The notes: a model not told the origin generated them from the letters alone. DNA of 64,000 nt from Chrysomallon squamiferum (GCA_012295275.1 CM022667.1:13850432-13914431); one strand, 5' to 3'; shown: positions 28,101 to 42,848, numbered from the stretch's first letter. Numbers and translations are program-made.

Positions 28101-31100
28101 TTGTAAATTGTTATGTGTACGTTCATTTATAACATTTCAGTCAAAATCACATTCATAAATATATACACACATACATAGAGGCAATATATAAGTGTATGGT
28201 TGAGATGCTGCACACACACTGTGAATCTCATTCATGTTTCTTTTTTCCTTTTTCTTATTCTTTTTTTTCATAAAATGTTGCTAGTTCTACATTATATCTC
28301 TAAAAGCTATAAAATGGAATTTTTTATAGGCACCATATTTTTCATCAAAGACCATAATTACTGTTATTTAATGTCATTTGAATTTTGATTAACTTGGTAA
28401 ATAACACGAAATAACATGTTGTTTAAAATAAATAAATATAACCACATTTAATTCTGACATCATATTACAATTTAAATTTAAAATACCAAAAATAAAAAAA
28501 GTTATACAAAAAAAATGAAATTATATTTATTGTTTTCTTTCGCAGCAGTCTAACCGAAGAGTGAAGCGAATATCCAGTGAAACAGATGCTAATTTGAAGT
28601 GGCCTGAATGCAAAGATTGTCAGTATCATGATGTATAGTAAGTTAAAGATGATTTTTTTTTTTTTGAAGGTTTCTCATTATAATTCTATCAGAAATATAT
28701 TAAAAAGGCACCGTAAACACTAACATGCCTTTGTAAGAGTGTAGGATGAGGTTCAGTCCTTGCTTGGATGTCAGTTAGGCTAATTCCCATTCCAAGCCAT
28801 GCTTTATCAGAGAATTTTCTAAGTTAAGATGCCCATAAAATATTTCTTGCTGCATTTACTAGGAAGTACAGTTAAGCAAAGGCACAGGCATGCATACATA
28901 TTTAAAAAAAAATAATAACAATCAAGTAAATTAACAATAATGTAAAATATTTTTTACAAATTGAATACAAGTGAATAAGCAATTCGAATGTGGTTTTATG
29001 TTTTTTTAAAACTATTCCTATAAATTATAAATTTATATAATATATGTTGATATATAAAATTATCACCAATAAATTGTAAAAACTGATATTTTGAATTTTT
29101 CCAGCTATAATCGGAATAAGAAAGATGAACAGCATGCCAAGCATTATTCCAAGATACGAGACAAACTTCAAAAACAGGAGACCCGTGGATTTTGTTTGTC
29201 GCTACAGAAAACTGGATCCTCGACTTTTGCTGTGTGTAACAAGAAAGACAGACGTTTATTTTCTCCAAACAGAAGATCCTCAAGAAAGTTAAAGTCTGTT
29301 TGGAATAAAGATGAACAACATTCAAGGTATTAATATATGCGTTCTTTTTATTTTCTTATTCAACATCTGTTGGCTTTTACAAATTGCTTCAGTTTACTTT
29401 TTGCATATTTTCAAAATTAATATTGTTTTAATTTTGTTTTTAGGGATTTTGTTTTGGCACATGCCTGTTCTTTGGTAATAATAAAGCATGACAATATATT
29501 TTATTATTATTATTTTTAAAAAAATATTACACACTTGAGTTATCAAGTTAATGCTGTTTGATTCTAATTTTCATTTCTGTTTTAAAATCCACTCTTTGCT
29601 ATTTAAGTCTGAATTTATTTACAGTCTTATCTTCACATAATGTTACTTGAAATTAGCTTATCTTCATAATTTTTATTTTTAATATATAATATAAATTCTA
29701 TATATTTTTTTTACATTTTTTTTTTTTTTACAGTTCATTGTCAGACAAAGGAAAAAGCACGTCAAGCAGTTTGCACACTCAACCTGTAGACGAAGGTTGT
29801 AATCTTCGAAGGTCTCCCCGGAAGAAACCTACGTCCAGTTTTGATGCCTCAAGACCTACAACAATTCTTCCACGACCAAATAAACGCAAGAGATCACCCG
29901 AGGGTGCACAGTGTCAGGTAGAAAATGAATCGGCGCAACAAGCAGACGCGATAATGTCAAAGGAAGACAAAGCCAAGCTGGAAAAACAATCAAGGTCTCA
30001 GAGGCACAAAAAGGTGTGTATGAAACCACTGGTGTTCATCTAGGTTCGGGTGCAGTCTTAAAAACATTGCAGAGTTTTGGAAATTCATCATCAGTTTCTT
30101 TCCAGTAGCTAAAAAAATGTCTTGAAAAGTATTGTTTTTCTTTAGGTTTTTTTACCTTCAGTTTTTAGTTATTTTAATTTGACTGTGGGTTACGTTTTGT
30201 TTTCTGTAAACAAAATGAATTAATAAATAAGTGTCTTGTTTCAAATATAATAACCGTTTCATGATCATCATTGTTCTCTGAAGTCAGACAAGTGAGAAGA
30301 AAGTAAAAAAAGAAAATCTCACAGACTAAATCTTACAGCTTCAAAAATCAACCAAAATCAGATAACACGAACCTGAGATATTTAATAATGAAATGAAGAT
30401 GTTTGAAATATTTGGAGTGTAGTACTAGATTTTTCAAAGTGGTTCAGGAAATTTGAGTTTTGGGACATCACATGTTTTAGTAAAGTTATGATAATTCTGT
30501 GCTGCACTAGCTGTGTGAACTCTAGTTCACATTTTCTTTCAGAATGTTTTGGAAAAAATGAGAACCTCTTGTTATGAATTAAAACAAACAGATGGGGTTT
30601 AAAATAATTAAAAATTGGTGTATTGTAGTTTAATGGTTTAACTCCATGTTTAGTTTATCAAAGGTCAGTCTGTTAGAACATCCTCTTGGTGCTAAACTTT
30701 TAAGATAATCATCATATGTATCATGGATTTTTGAAACAAAAAACGTGTTGTTAATGTTTTTTATCATTCTAAAACGTTAGAGATTGGTTCATTTATTACT
30801 TTATAAATCTATTGTGTGTACATGTGTGCATATATATATGAATATTTAGATTCACACATACATGATAATATATTGCTTGCAGAAATTGGAACAAATCGTA
30901 ACAGACGTACTTCTGAAGCATGGAGTAAAGAAAGATGAAATTATTTACAAACAGTGTGAAACAAAACTTTTCCAAGTTACAAAGTTTTTTGTCAGGGTGA
31001 GTAACTTGCTTGAATACGTTTTCTTGAATAAGCTAAATAGAAATTCAAGAAAACTGTTTCTGGATTCATTCAAAGACGTGTTCAAATACTAAATTATTAA

Positions 31101-31942
31101 AATTGTTGTTAAAATGAACAAATCAATGAGGGAGATGTTTACGTACATTCAGCCTGCAATGTATATAGGCATATAGTTCGAGAAGACCCAGTATATATGT
31201 AACTCAGAAAATTTGTATGAAATGATTTTAATGTTACTCTATTTGTAAAAAATAAATAAATTATTAACTTGCAACCTCACCTATTAGTATCACTAAAATA
31301 CAAACAAATTATACTGTCTACAGTATTCTAATTATAGTAGCATACTGTGTGCCACTATAAGAATAACATTTACTTTAATAGACTTTTCTTAAAAATATAT
31401 ATATATTTTTTTTTTATTCTTTTGCAGACTTTGCCCAATTCCAGGAATCTGAGTAAAGAAATGAGACAGATAGCCGAGGGACAAGTGACTCAGGTTATTG
31501 TTATATGTTAGAATTTTAACTATTTTACCATATAATTAAATTTAACAGTCATTCCCATAACGATGTTAATTATACACCGAAAAAATAGAATACATATAAT
31601 TTTGCTTCTGGGACAAACAATGTTCAAGCATGGGGTTAAAGGTAATAAGATTTGAAATGGATATATCTGCTTATTGCAAGGAAAGGATTAATAAACTAAG
31701 GCTCCTGTAAAACAGGAATATAACACAAACAAAATCCTTTCTCTTTGGTTTTAGTCCAATAAGGCACTGAAGGACGTTTTTATCAACACCTATCACTGGA
31801 TCATGATATAAAAATTATTTCTCATTTCTTTTTCTTAGCCCTTTATTTACGAGTTAAAAAACTTGTTTTTAATACTCTTTTGCAGGTTGTTGATTTAGAA
31901 AAGAGACGTCTGGACATGAAGAAGACTAAAAAAAGCAGATGA
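18586..31942 (+). CDS. MTBP: MDM2-binding protein / Treslin partner in origin firing
   Basis: Nuclear protein that works with Treslin/TICRR to fire replication origins; metazoan relative of yeast Sld7. Exons: 18586-18619, 19384-19499, 19918-20024, 20648-20703, 20961-21015, 21694-21892, 22385-22483, 22963-23066, 23668-23731, 24600-24720, 25232-25538, exon 12 ending 26213, 27010-27141, 27763-27851, 28546-28637, 29105-29326, 29734-30013, 30883-30996, 31428-31493 and 31886-31942. About 830-885 residues (human 904). Diagnostic blocks: N-terminal MEAAYILLINK, FLPTLGAVIRLVHWHNAQV ... FVSRIWRGKIS, VEPLEWPERLALQ, and the C-terminal Sld7-like helix region (KLEQIVTDVLLKHGVKKDEI ... TQVVDLEKRR). Exon 17 carries basic NLS-like runs (RRSPRKK, PNKRKR). 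Phases agree everywhere except exon 11 to 12: the obvious acceptor (exon from 26046) breaks the frame, whereas one at 25872 (exon from 25873) keeps it. Confidence 0.92.
19818..19862. repeat. (ATT)n microsatellite in MTBP intron 2
   Basis: About 15 ATT units followed by TTAA/TTTA units, 55 bases before exon 3. Confidence 0.9.
22736..22820. repeat. (TAG)n microsatellite in MTBP intron 7
   Basis: About 20 TAG/GTA units, then AGC and AGT units to about 22820. Confidence 0.9.
23067..23667 (+). other. Putative U12-type (minor spliceosome) intron of MTBP
   Basis: The donor after exon 8 reads GTATCCTTAA, close to the U12 consensus GTATCCTTT and unlike the GTAAGT-type donors of the other introns. 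The 3' end reads ATTCCTGACAAAACAG, with a U12-like branch element close to the AG and no long pyrimidine tract. Exon phase across it is correct. Confidence 0.5.
23771..24060. mobile_element. pogo/Tigger-type MITE cluster in MTBP intron 9
   Basis: Starts CAGTAAAATTTCTC after TATA; an opposite end reads GAGGTTTCACTGTA near 23897-23910, with GGGACCAAG inside. This is the usual pogo-type layout. Further degenerate copies of the GTTTAATGAGG..ACTGTA and GGACCAA motifs continue to about 24060. No coding capacity. Confidence 0.6.
25125..25159. repeat. (GT)n microsatellite in MTBP intron 10
   Basis: A TG run of about 35 bases, 73 bases before exon 11. Confidence 0.9.
25770..26018. repeat. TCTG/TCTA/ATCC degenerate tetranucleotide tract
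   Basis: About 250 bases of pyrimidine-rich tetranucleotide repeat directly before MTBP exon 12. It is open in one frame across its length, and part of it may be read as exon (see findings). Confidence 0.85.
26390..26580. mobile_element. Second degenerate pogo-type MITE fragment, MTBP intron 12
   Basis: Contains GAAGGATGTTTGGTTTACTG and AGGTTTTTACA, then a later TTTAGTGAGGTTCC motif, resembling the cluster at 23771. Termini are worn. Confidence 0.4.
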
Positions 31943-32513
31943 ATTTCTTAATAGGAAATTAAACCTAGAACTTGATTTTAAATATTGTGAAAATGTATAA
32001 TCTGTTTCAAAATCGAGATAAATATTTTTGATAAAAAATGAACAAAAAAAAAACATACACACAAAAACAAAAACCTGATGGTTATATATTTACTTATTTA
32101 TTGAATATCAATGACTCAAGGATTCCACATTTCATTTTGTACATTGGAAAATAAAAAAATATGTATCAAAATGGTTTTTTCATAGTCATCTTTGTCCATT
32201 TTTTTTTTGTATAGATATATAGCATATATGTACAACAAAATATTTACTCTGTCCTGTTTGTCTTTTGCATGGAATTTTTTTACAAAACAATACCTCTGCC
32301 CAAAAACCTAATTTTTTTCACTGGTGCCAAATGACTTATCCTGAACAATTCCACACACAAAAAATGTTCAAACTGTTGTTGTTTTTTAAATAAATATTTA
32401 AATTAATTTCTTTGTGAGTTTTGTCAGTTTCTCTTTGCACTTATCAGTCACATTTACTGAGTTAGGATTATGTCAGTTTTTTCAGACTTCAGTCCAAATG
32501 AGTTCTCTAACTG
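31943..32513. other. Tail-to-tail spacer between MTBP and MED10
   Basis: 571 bases between the two stop codons, holding both 3' UTRs. An AATAAA-type signal for MTBP lies at about 32149. No other gene is seen. Confidence 0.6.
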
Positions 32514-34785
32514 TCACGTTGGACGATCGTCTCCCTTTACAGCTCTGTACATGTTCATCTCATTGGGAAACACTTTGTTTAATTCAACAATCAATAACGC
32601 TTTGAATCGCTGAAAAAAAAAAAAAAAAATTTTTAAATAAATAAGCATAATAATCAACAGTTAAATATAAAGTTTCATTATTTTGTGGTAATAGAAAGGA
32701 AATGTTTTGCTCCATGTGTAACAAGACAAAACTAATGCAAAATGTTAGCTTCAAATTAAACAGCATTAAATATTTGATGGTCATTTTGCATTATAAAATA
32801 AAAAAAAAAAAAACCCCTTTTTATTATTATTTTTTTTTGATGGGGGTGATGACTTGCTCATGAAATTTAAAAAAAAAAATGTTTGGCAGCTGAATCTAGT
32901 TAAGAGACAGGACATTCACAAGACTGATTATGGTATGTGAGAATAAATAGCATTTATAACAAAAGTCATTTCATCTTGAATCAGTGATTGTGAATCCTGG
33001 AAGAACCTAGGATTGGTTACAACTACAAGATGTGTGTCTTGTGTCCAATTAGGTTATTTTACAATCAGGACAGTTTTCTGTCTACCACAAATCAAAAGGT
33101 GTGATGTATTTGGGGTAACGTATACAGAAAAATTACTTTTGCTAATATTTATATAGTTCCAAGCAAGTTTGCTTTACATTTAATTATTATTTTTGTTGTT
33201 ATTATTACTTCATGAAAATTTAGATGCCAGATATATTTAGATTCTGATACTTGTTCTTCATTTATATCTTCAGTTTTAAATAATGTTGCAAAACAGGCAA
33301 GTAGAACTGAGTATCAATACTATAGATATATCTATATTTTGATGATTATTTAAAAAAAAAAAAAAAAAAGTCTGAATGTAACATTACCTTGAGGTTATCC
33401 ATTTTTCCTTTGACAAGTTCATTCTTTGCCAGTGCCTTCTCCAGGCAGTCTTTTGTGTACAGGTTTGGGTTCTTGCCTTGATCAATGTAACTAAAAGTGA
33501 ATAAATACATTAAAAAAAAATAATAACAAATAAATAAATAAAGAGTGGATACAAATAACTGAAAGTTGATAAATTCTGAAATGGTTTGTGAAAAAAATAA
33601 AGATTTGATTGATAACAAGAAAAATAGTTCACGTTTTTAGTAATAAAATACAACAAATTAAAAGAAATAGATTTGAAAAAAAAAATGGTTTATATCTGTT
33701 GAGATTATTTATTCAAAAAGAAAACAACCAAAAAACATTATTTTTAAATATCTTCAACAAAAAATATTAAACACTGATAAGCAGATTATTAAAAAAGCAA
33801 CAATTTAAAAACTGCATTTAAAAAGTGTTCATGTTACATTTTTAATGAAAAATGAATTGGTATTATATTATGATTTAAGTTCTGAAATGTACACATTTGT
33901 TTATTGCTCAAAAGCAGTGTGACCACTGCCCTGTCCTGGTATATCAGTATGTAACATGAGTATTTATTGAATATTAAATTATAAAATAAAACTCACTCAA
34001 ACACTTCCAGTGGCACCTGAATATCCTGCATCTGTGAACGAAATTTGTCTACTTCTTGCATTTCGGTAACCATAGTTTGACTGAAAATAAAAAAAGTAAT
34101 AATAAAACAAATAATTTTTGTTATGTTTCTAACTGTAACTATAAATAAATAGTGTCTAATAATAATAATAATCATAGTAATAATAATACTTTGATTTTAG
34201 TTAACAGGTCTGAAAATTTACTGTTTATCTGGTGCAGCACTGTGGTTACAGTGGATAAATGACAGCCTGTTTTTTAATGGCAATAATACAGTTATCACGT
34301 ATATGTTTAATAACCAAAATAATACTCTTGGATCATGATGATAGCAAATTAAAGACTTCTAGTAACATATTCCTAATTTTGCTAAGAAAAACAATCATAC
34401 TTAAACTGGATTGAAATTAATAATGAAGCTGCTGGTTAAAATTGAACCAAAAGTTGGCAGCAAAATGGATTTGCATTACAATTTACCTACATAATATATT
34501 TAATCTTTTCATGATGTATAAATTACACGATTTCTATAACACAATGTAAGTGGTTCGAACATAACGTTTTCAAAATAATTTTAATGAAGACCAAACCTCA
34601 AAGCTATCGTTATAATGGTTAATTTATGGTGTATAATATTAAATATATTGTAATGATACATACATTTTCTGATTCAGGACATTTTGACCCTGAGGTTGAA
34701 AATCACTGACAATGATTCCCATCTGTCGAGTGTTCTCAATAAACAGTTCTAAAAGCTGTTCCAAGGCTTCGAATTTGTCCGACAT
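32514..34785 (-). CDS. MED10: Mediator complex subunit 10
   Basis: Subunit of the Mediator middle module, which links transcription factors to RNA polymerase II. Four exons join in phase: 34664-34785, 33997-34080, 33388-33490 and 32514-32609, giving 134 residues (human 135). It is colinear with the family: ENTRQMGIIVSDFQPQGQN, then QVPLEVFDYIDQGKNPNLYT, then CLEKALAKNELVKGKMDNLK, then a C-terminal FKALLIVELNKVFPNEM block. The start at 34785 (MSDKFEALEQLLELF) matches the family N-terminus. The frame stays open upstream to an ATG at 34890, adding 35 residues unlike MED10, so the inner ATG is preferred. Intact; 3' end faces MTBP. Confidence 0.97.
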
Positions 34786-35045
34786 GTTGACAAAGTCTGA
34801 ATTTAATACTATTTGAAGTATTTCAATTTTCAAAAGTCGTGAACACTGAAATGGTAACAAGTCTTCGTACGCTCTGTAATGGGTGTTCACTACTTTGCTT
34901 TAAATTAGAATGTATTTAACACAATAATGCAGAATGTTGTTGCCTGGCAGTTTTAAATCGTGTTCACATATTTCTGTCTCTAGAAAAAATAAGCATGATG
35001 TACTGTATTATTAACACTCAATTCCCGTCGAAAACAGCTAACGAA

Positions 35046-35054
35046 ACCGGAAGT
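35046..35054. promoter_or_regulatory. ETS/GABP-type site in MED10 promoter
   Basis: ACCGGAAGT, a full ETS consensus, about 260 bases upstream of the MED10 start codon. This is typical of housekeeping promoters. Confidence 0.5.
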
Positions 35055-35262
35055 GGATTGATTTGTCAGAACGATCTCACAACAGCCTTTAAATATTGTT
35101 AGAGTTTTAATGATTCTTGCAGTATACAAAACAATGTTCGTAGAATTATTCCCTGATAAAATAAACCACTAGAGCACTATAATTATAAAACACAAGTAGT
35201 CGATTACAAAACAATATAATTTAATAAGCCGGAATAATAAGAACAGATTAAAGAAAAACAAA

Positions 35263-35263
<1 letters not shown>

Positions 35264-35309
<46 letters not shown>
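35264..35309. repeat. (CA)n microsatellite
   Basis: About 23 CA units in the region upstream of MED10. Confidence 0.95.
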
Positions 35310-35311
<2 letters not shown>

Positions 35312-35439
35312 GATAAGCTACAAAGTTTCAAGCTCGAAACTGAACAACAACACAACAAATATCTTTGTTCAAATGAATGTTAATCTAAATGAGTTTAAAA
35401 CAGTCAATGTAGCCTCTGAAAATGTGCAAACTGAACTGA

Positions 35440-35560
35440 ACTTGTTTTTATTGTAATTTGTCCCGTCTAAGATCGAACCCTATATGGGCCAGTGATACTA
35501 AATTGCAATGGCTCTGAGCATCCAAAAAGGACTTAACCAATCTGGTTGATTTATACTTAA
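35440..35560 (-). mobile_element. Possible tRNA-derived SINE fragment
   Basis: Read on the minus strand, TTGGTTAAG near 35540 and, further on, AGGGTTCGATCTTAG (35470-35484) resemble the A and B boxes of a tRNA-type Pol III promoter. Spacing is wider than in a tRNA, and no cloverleaf is obvious, so this is tentative. Confidence 0.3.
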
Positions 35561-35849
35561 ATTGTTTATTTTATATTTCATCTGTGTTTACATATTCAAA
35601 ATATCTTCCTTTCTCATAATATTTCTCAGTACTAGGCCTTATCTTTGGTGCAGTACAATCAAGCACCAGACCTCTGCACGCCATTGCTAAATTCACCCAG
35701 ATCAAGGGATTATATCCTTTGTCCAACACTGACAATGTATCAGGAGGATGAACCTAGTCGATGTCAGGTATTCTTTCCATTTTACTTCTTTTATTATAAT
35801 TTATTATGTAAGAAAAAGTTAAATAAATAAATAAATAAATTTATTAAAA

Positions 35850-36157
35850 AAAAAAAAAAATAATAATAATAAAAATAATAAAATAAAAACAGCAGCGCAG
35901 AATTTCTACGTCTGTCATTAATCAGGCCGTTTTCTATTCTACGAGTTAATACCAAGCATTCTAATTAATTATTATGATAGCTTTACTTACATTCTTATTG
36001 GTTAACTATAATTAATGTATATTGTGAGAGTCCGGGAAAGTTTATACGCTTTAACTGAATGTTTTGTTGTTGTTGTTTTTTTGTGTGTTTTTTTTTTGCT
36101 AATAAAAAAAAGTATTTGGATGTGCGTTTTGGTATTTCTAAGGCTCGGTAAGGCTAG
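35850..36157. other. Gene-free stretch
   Basis: AAT/AAAT-rich tract at 35820-35888, then unique AT-rich sequence. No supported feature. Confidence 0.5.
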
Positions 36158-36280
36158 TTCTCCGTTTATTTCTGAAACCTACCTAAAAACAAGATAATAG
36201 GATCTTACTGAAACTTATTTTTGAATGAACAATACAATGTTCTGCATGTGTATCTGTGTGTGTTTATTTGCAGATTAATA
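36158..36280 (+). mobile_element. Unclassified dispersed repeat, copy 1
   Basis: About 123 bases, from TCTCCGTTTATTTCTGAA to GCAGATTAATAAT, nearly identical to the reverse complement of 39467-39592. It ends in an AAT microsatellite (36279-36302), as many short retroelements do. Confidence 0.7.
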
Positions 36281-36420
36281 ATAATAATAATAATAATAAT
36301 AATTACAACGTTCAAACTATTTCTACATTAGACATCACTAATTTGATATGCTTTGATTAAAAAGAAATATGTCACGAACACTGGTGATGTAAATTTTCGT
36401 TAATCATTGGTTTCACACGG

Positions 36421-36520
36421 TGACGTCGCATAGCAACACGAACTCACAAAGGCATAGCGTTATCTAAAATTTTGTCTTGCAAACGATAAAGAAAACGGTT
36501 CCTGTAACTGGTAAGATAAG
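36421..36520 (+). promoter_or_regulatory. Possible promoter with CRE-like site and first-exon donor
   Basis: TGACGTC at 36421-36427 followed by CATAGCAAC, then about 75 bases later a good donor CTG/GTAAGA near 36511. It may start a transcript whose next exon is the small ORF at 36763. Inference only. Confidence 0.25.
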
Positions 36521-36762
36521 TATTATATTATATATTTCGAAGTCAATAATCCGTTCAGTGATTGTATTAATAACTGAAAAAGTGCACTGATAATTTATTT
36601 TTAAGTGACAAAAAATACTGGATCATTAATTTTTGTTGTTGCTTACTATTAAGAGATGTATGTAATACATATTAATCTTTATGAATATTACGATGATGTG
36701 ATGGTAATTCCAAAAGCAGCAGTGATGGGTTTTTTTTTTCAGGTAATATCATTATAAACAGA

Positions 36763-36864
36763 ATGAATGGCTTAGAGAGAAAGCTGAAAAGGTTTGAAAT
36801 GACAACACAACAAATGTTTTTCAGAAAGAAAAATTCTATTACAATTTACGAAACAGTCGATTAA
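36763..36864 (+). CDS. Small ORF of unknown function behind a splice-acceptor-like site
   Basis: A 33-codon frame beginning MNGLERKLKRFEMTTQQMFF, 22 bases after an excellent acceptor (ten T then CAG at 36731-36742). The product would be basic with an amphipathic start and no signal peptide. I do not recognise it. It could be a first coding exon, since AAAAG/GTTTGA at about 36790 could act as a donor, or chance. Confidence 0.2.
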   Translation: MNGLERKLKRFEMTTQQMFFRKKNSITIYETVD

Positions 36865-37205
36865 TAACAAAACTGAAGAAGTCAAAATCACTGCAGACTT
36901 GCAGGTTTTATTAAAATATAAATAGCTCACGAAAATAATCAGTTTAAAATAATAGTAATAGACTGGTAGGCGTAGCAGTAGTATAGTAATTTCAGAAATA
37001 GCGTCATAATACAATACAGAAACATTAAAACCCAAACCGTCATAAACTCATCAGTAATAATAATAATAGTAAAAGTAGTAGTAGTCTTTGTAATAATATT
37101 AATAATAATAACAACAACAACAACAACAATTTGGACATTGTTTAAATTATATGTTGAGGAAATATCAGACTTGTATGTTAGAAATATTTTTATCTCCTAC
37201 ACAAA

Positions 37206-37468
37206 CAGGCTGAGGATCCCTTATCCGAAATAGTAGAAGTAATATTTTACAGTGTTCGGGTTGCTCTGCGTACATACACTTTATATTATACACCACATTA
37301 TTTAAAATATTATTTTGAAAAATCCTCAAGAATACTTGTATATGCTCTGAATTAAATAAAAATGGAAGTCGTATTTAAACGTAGATCCCATTCTCCGATT
37401 ATCTCTTTATAGTACAAAATCCGAAACACTTCCGGTCCCAAGCATTTCGGTAATGGGATTCTGAACTG
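37206..37468. mobile_element. Tigger/pogo-type MITE with about 25-base terminal inverted repeats
   Basis: The left end CAGGCTGAGGATCCCTTATC and the right end (reverse complement) CAGTTCAGAATCCCATTACC are followed by CGAAAT on both sides. The right half also carries GCTTGGGACCGGAAGTGTTT and CGGATTT. This arrangement closely resembles non-autonomous Tigger-class ends known in mammals. 263 bases, no coding capacity, TA on the right flank. Confidence 0.75.
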
Positions 37469-37700
37469 TATTAAATAAATAAATAAATAACGCTCAATTT
37501 TATAATCAGTTCTTAAATAATAATAATAATTGATTTATTAATAAGTAAATACGATTAGCTTTTTCTCTCGTTGGCATGTCTGTACGTCATAACATTAATG
37601 AAACACTTGAATTATGTATGCATGGGTTTATGCTGAAACTCGATGTTTGGCCCGAGTCTGACTTTACTCAATTTAAGCCTTTTCTTTTGAACACTCTCTC

Positions 37701-37735
<35 letters not shown>

Positions 37736-37987
37736 TTTCACTGTTTCACTAATCAATAATATATAACCAGTTTTATAATATATATAGCTATAATACACAT
37801 ACAATATTTCTGCTTGTTACTAAGACTAAATAGTTATGAAATTCTACGTTAATATTTTGTATGATGTTAATTTTATTATTTTTAATATTATTACTGTTAT
37901 TTATTATTATTATTATTATTTTTATTTTATTTTTTATATTTTTTAGCGGTCATTAAGTCCAGTACAGGGTCCTTTAGTATTTTCTTT

Positions 37988-40500
<2,513 letters not shown>

Positions 40501-41453
40501 ATCCCTTTGAATTCTTCATCCAGTTAAAACATACCTTCTGTTTCTGAAATTGTAGAATAACAGTTTTATATCAGTTAATTACTACTACTAGTACTTCTTC
40601 TACTACTATTCTTTTTTTTTTAAGAAAGAAAGATTATGGACAGACACATTCACAAGCACGCACATGCCTATGTACAATACCAGGTTAAAAAAAAAAAATG
40701 TTATCTATTTTATTATCATAGATTTGTCTGCTTGATAGTTTGTTTGAAGCAAAACAGAAGAAGAAGGAAGAAATAACAATAACCAACAAACAGATAAAAA
40801 AAAGCAAACAACAACATTTTTCCATATTGAGTTGATGTCCCAGTATTTTTTTTTTTTTTTTTTCTTTCTATTAGTTGGCGTTTTGAAATTATGCCCGAAA
40901 ATGCTCCCGTTTCAAAAGTCTGCGAAACGTTTTACGCTTGTAGTATCAATGTCGTGTTAAGACACAATCACGGTTAACAATAACCGCATGGACCGCACTG
41001 GTTTAGCATCCTTGCAGTCCTTATACGACCTCTCAGTTCATTTTCCGCGGTTATATCAAGGGGTAGGGGTTCTAGTAAATGGCTTTGCTAGTGGACCTGA
41101 AATGCTGCTAACAGGGCCCTGTGTTGAAGGTTCAACGCTGATATCTAGATATGTTCATATTAATGAACTTAGTTACTAAGCTGCATGTTTGTACAGACGT
41201 ACTGATTCATAATAGGAATATTTTAAAGCTTCGATGTTCTGTAAGCACGATATGTAAAATAAGCGTAACACGAAAATTGGTTTTCTTTGGCGTGAAGCGA
41301 TAAATTAGCGATGCAAACGTATTTTGTTTAATTATTGTCAATCAAAAATGTATTCTTTACAAATCAGAAGAAATTCAGTCACATAGCTTAAACAATTTTG
41401 AAGATAACTAAAAAAAAAATATATATATATAATAATAATAATAATAAAAAAAA

Positions 41454-41512
<59 letters not shown>

Positions 41513-42300
41513 TCAACGATTTCAAACATTTAGAACGTTTAAAAGTTGTCAAAAAATCCAATCAGAAGACAGCAATTTTAAAGTTTTGGAGAAAGGTCAA
41601 CCTGAAAGATGATTGATTTAAATGTTCCATTTAAGTCATCTATTTAGGGTATGAGACTACTTCTCTTTTTCACGATTTTTCTAACATTCAGTTCTCATGT
41701 TTACCTATTCATCTGCGTCGCTTTGTTTTTCGGATTTTCATTTACGTCTTTATGTGGATTTATCTTTACAAAATATGTTGATAATATATGGTCTCATTCT
41801 ACTGTTAAACACTGAGTAATTTTCAGGTTGGGTATTTACTATTTCTGAACAAACCCAAACAAAAAACAACAACAAAGAAGAAAAAAAAAAAATGGTAGCA
41901 AACGTCTCTGGCGGCCGTTAGCATGGCTAGATGCAGACGTATTGTACAACAGAGCACATAACAAAACTAGGATGATATGTCTAGCAGCCGTTTGAATAAC
42001 AAATGCGGGACATCGTAAAGGCGAATAAAGTAAATAAAGTAAACGTCTCAATATATTATTCCGATATTACAAATAATTTACAAACGTTAATAACACAGTT
42101 TTCTTTTGCAAAGTCCAATACACCTATGATAAGTAAAATATAAACGTTTGTACAAAAAAAGAAAAGCATCTCACTTTCAAATAAAATACAATAAACTTTA
42201 AAAGAAAATCATAAAAAAAAAAAAAAAAAAAATAATAATAATAATAATAATAATATAATAAATGACCATATTACTTGGATTGTTCAGATTCCAAATAAAA
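40501..42300. other. N1 upstream region, no supported gene
   Basis: Unique AT-rich DNA with a long (AAT)n at 41449-41511 and poly(A) tracts. Open frames at 40988-41179 and 41839-42051 are short, with no recognisable domain, and I do not support them as genes. Confidence 0.5.
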
Positions 42301-42323
42301 GACGTCAAAGAAAAATGACGTAA
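42301..42323. promoter_or_regulatory. Paired CRE-like motifs upstream of N1
   Basis: GACGTCA (42301-42307) and TGACGTAA (42316-42323). The same two motifs, in the opposite order, stand upstream of P1-P4. From here the nearest family start is N1 (1.8 kb away, minus strand). Confidence 0.35.
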
Positions 42324-42697
42324 GAAAAAGATAGCCTCGTTCTCAGCCAATCAGATAATTCAGGGGAGGTAATTATGGCATCATTCAGTTATTTGAATAT
42401 TGTAACATAGAGATCCTTACCTTTGTTCGCTACTGCAAAATTATTTGCGAGTACCATTGGCGACCGATAGCTTTGCTACTAAATGCAGTCATATGATCGC
42501 TAAAATTGTAATATTAGTAATACGCCGTAGATCTAAAAGGCCAGAATACTTTATATATGGAATGTATGTATGTTTGTATGTATGTATATATGTATATATG
42601 TGTATATATATATATATGTAGCATTGCTGTTACGTAAAAGTTAGCTAAATATATTATTTCCTGTATGATCTTCTGTTCAACTTTACTTAAAAAAAAA

Positions 42698-42798
42698 AAA
42701 TAATAATAATAATAATAAAATAAATAAATAAAATAATAATTATAAAAAATAAATAAGTAAACGAATAATAGAAAGATAATAAAAGGTTTAAAATAAAG

Positions 42799-42848
<50 letters not shown>

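Noticed and set aside
35645-35770. Moderately GC-rich frame ending at CAG/GTATTC, exon-like
   Set aside because: No acceptor or partner exon, and the protein has no recognisable feature; likely an old repeat.
37424-37432. ETS-like ACTTCCGGT
   Set aside because: It is part of the right end of the Tigger-type MITE, not a gene promoter element.
40988-41179. 63-codon plus-strand frame
   Set aside because: No recognisable domain, signal peptide or splice context; probably chance in slightly GC-richer DNA.
41839-42051. Minus-strand frame with a hydrophobic stretch followed by NGRQRR, resembling a peptide precursor
   Set aside because: The hydrophobic part is not at the N-terminus, the frame ends in poly(T)-encoded phenylalanines, and no copy or conservation supports it.
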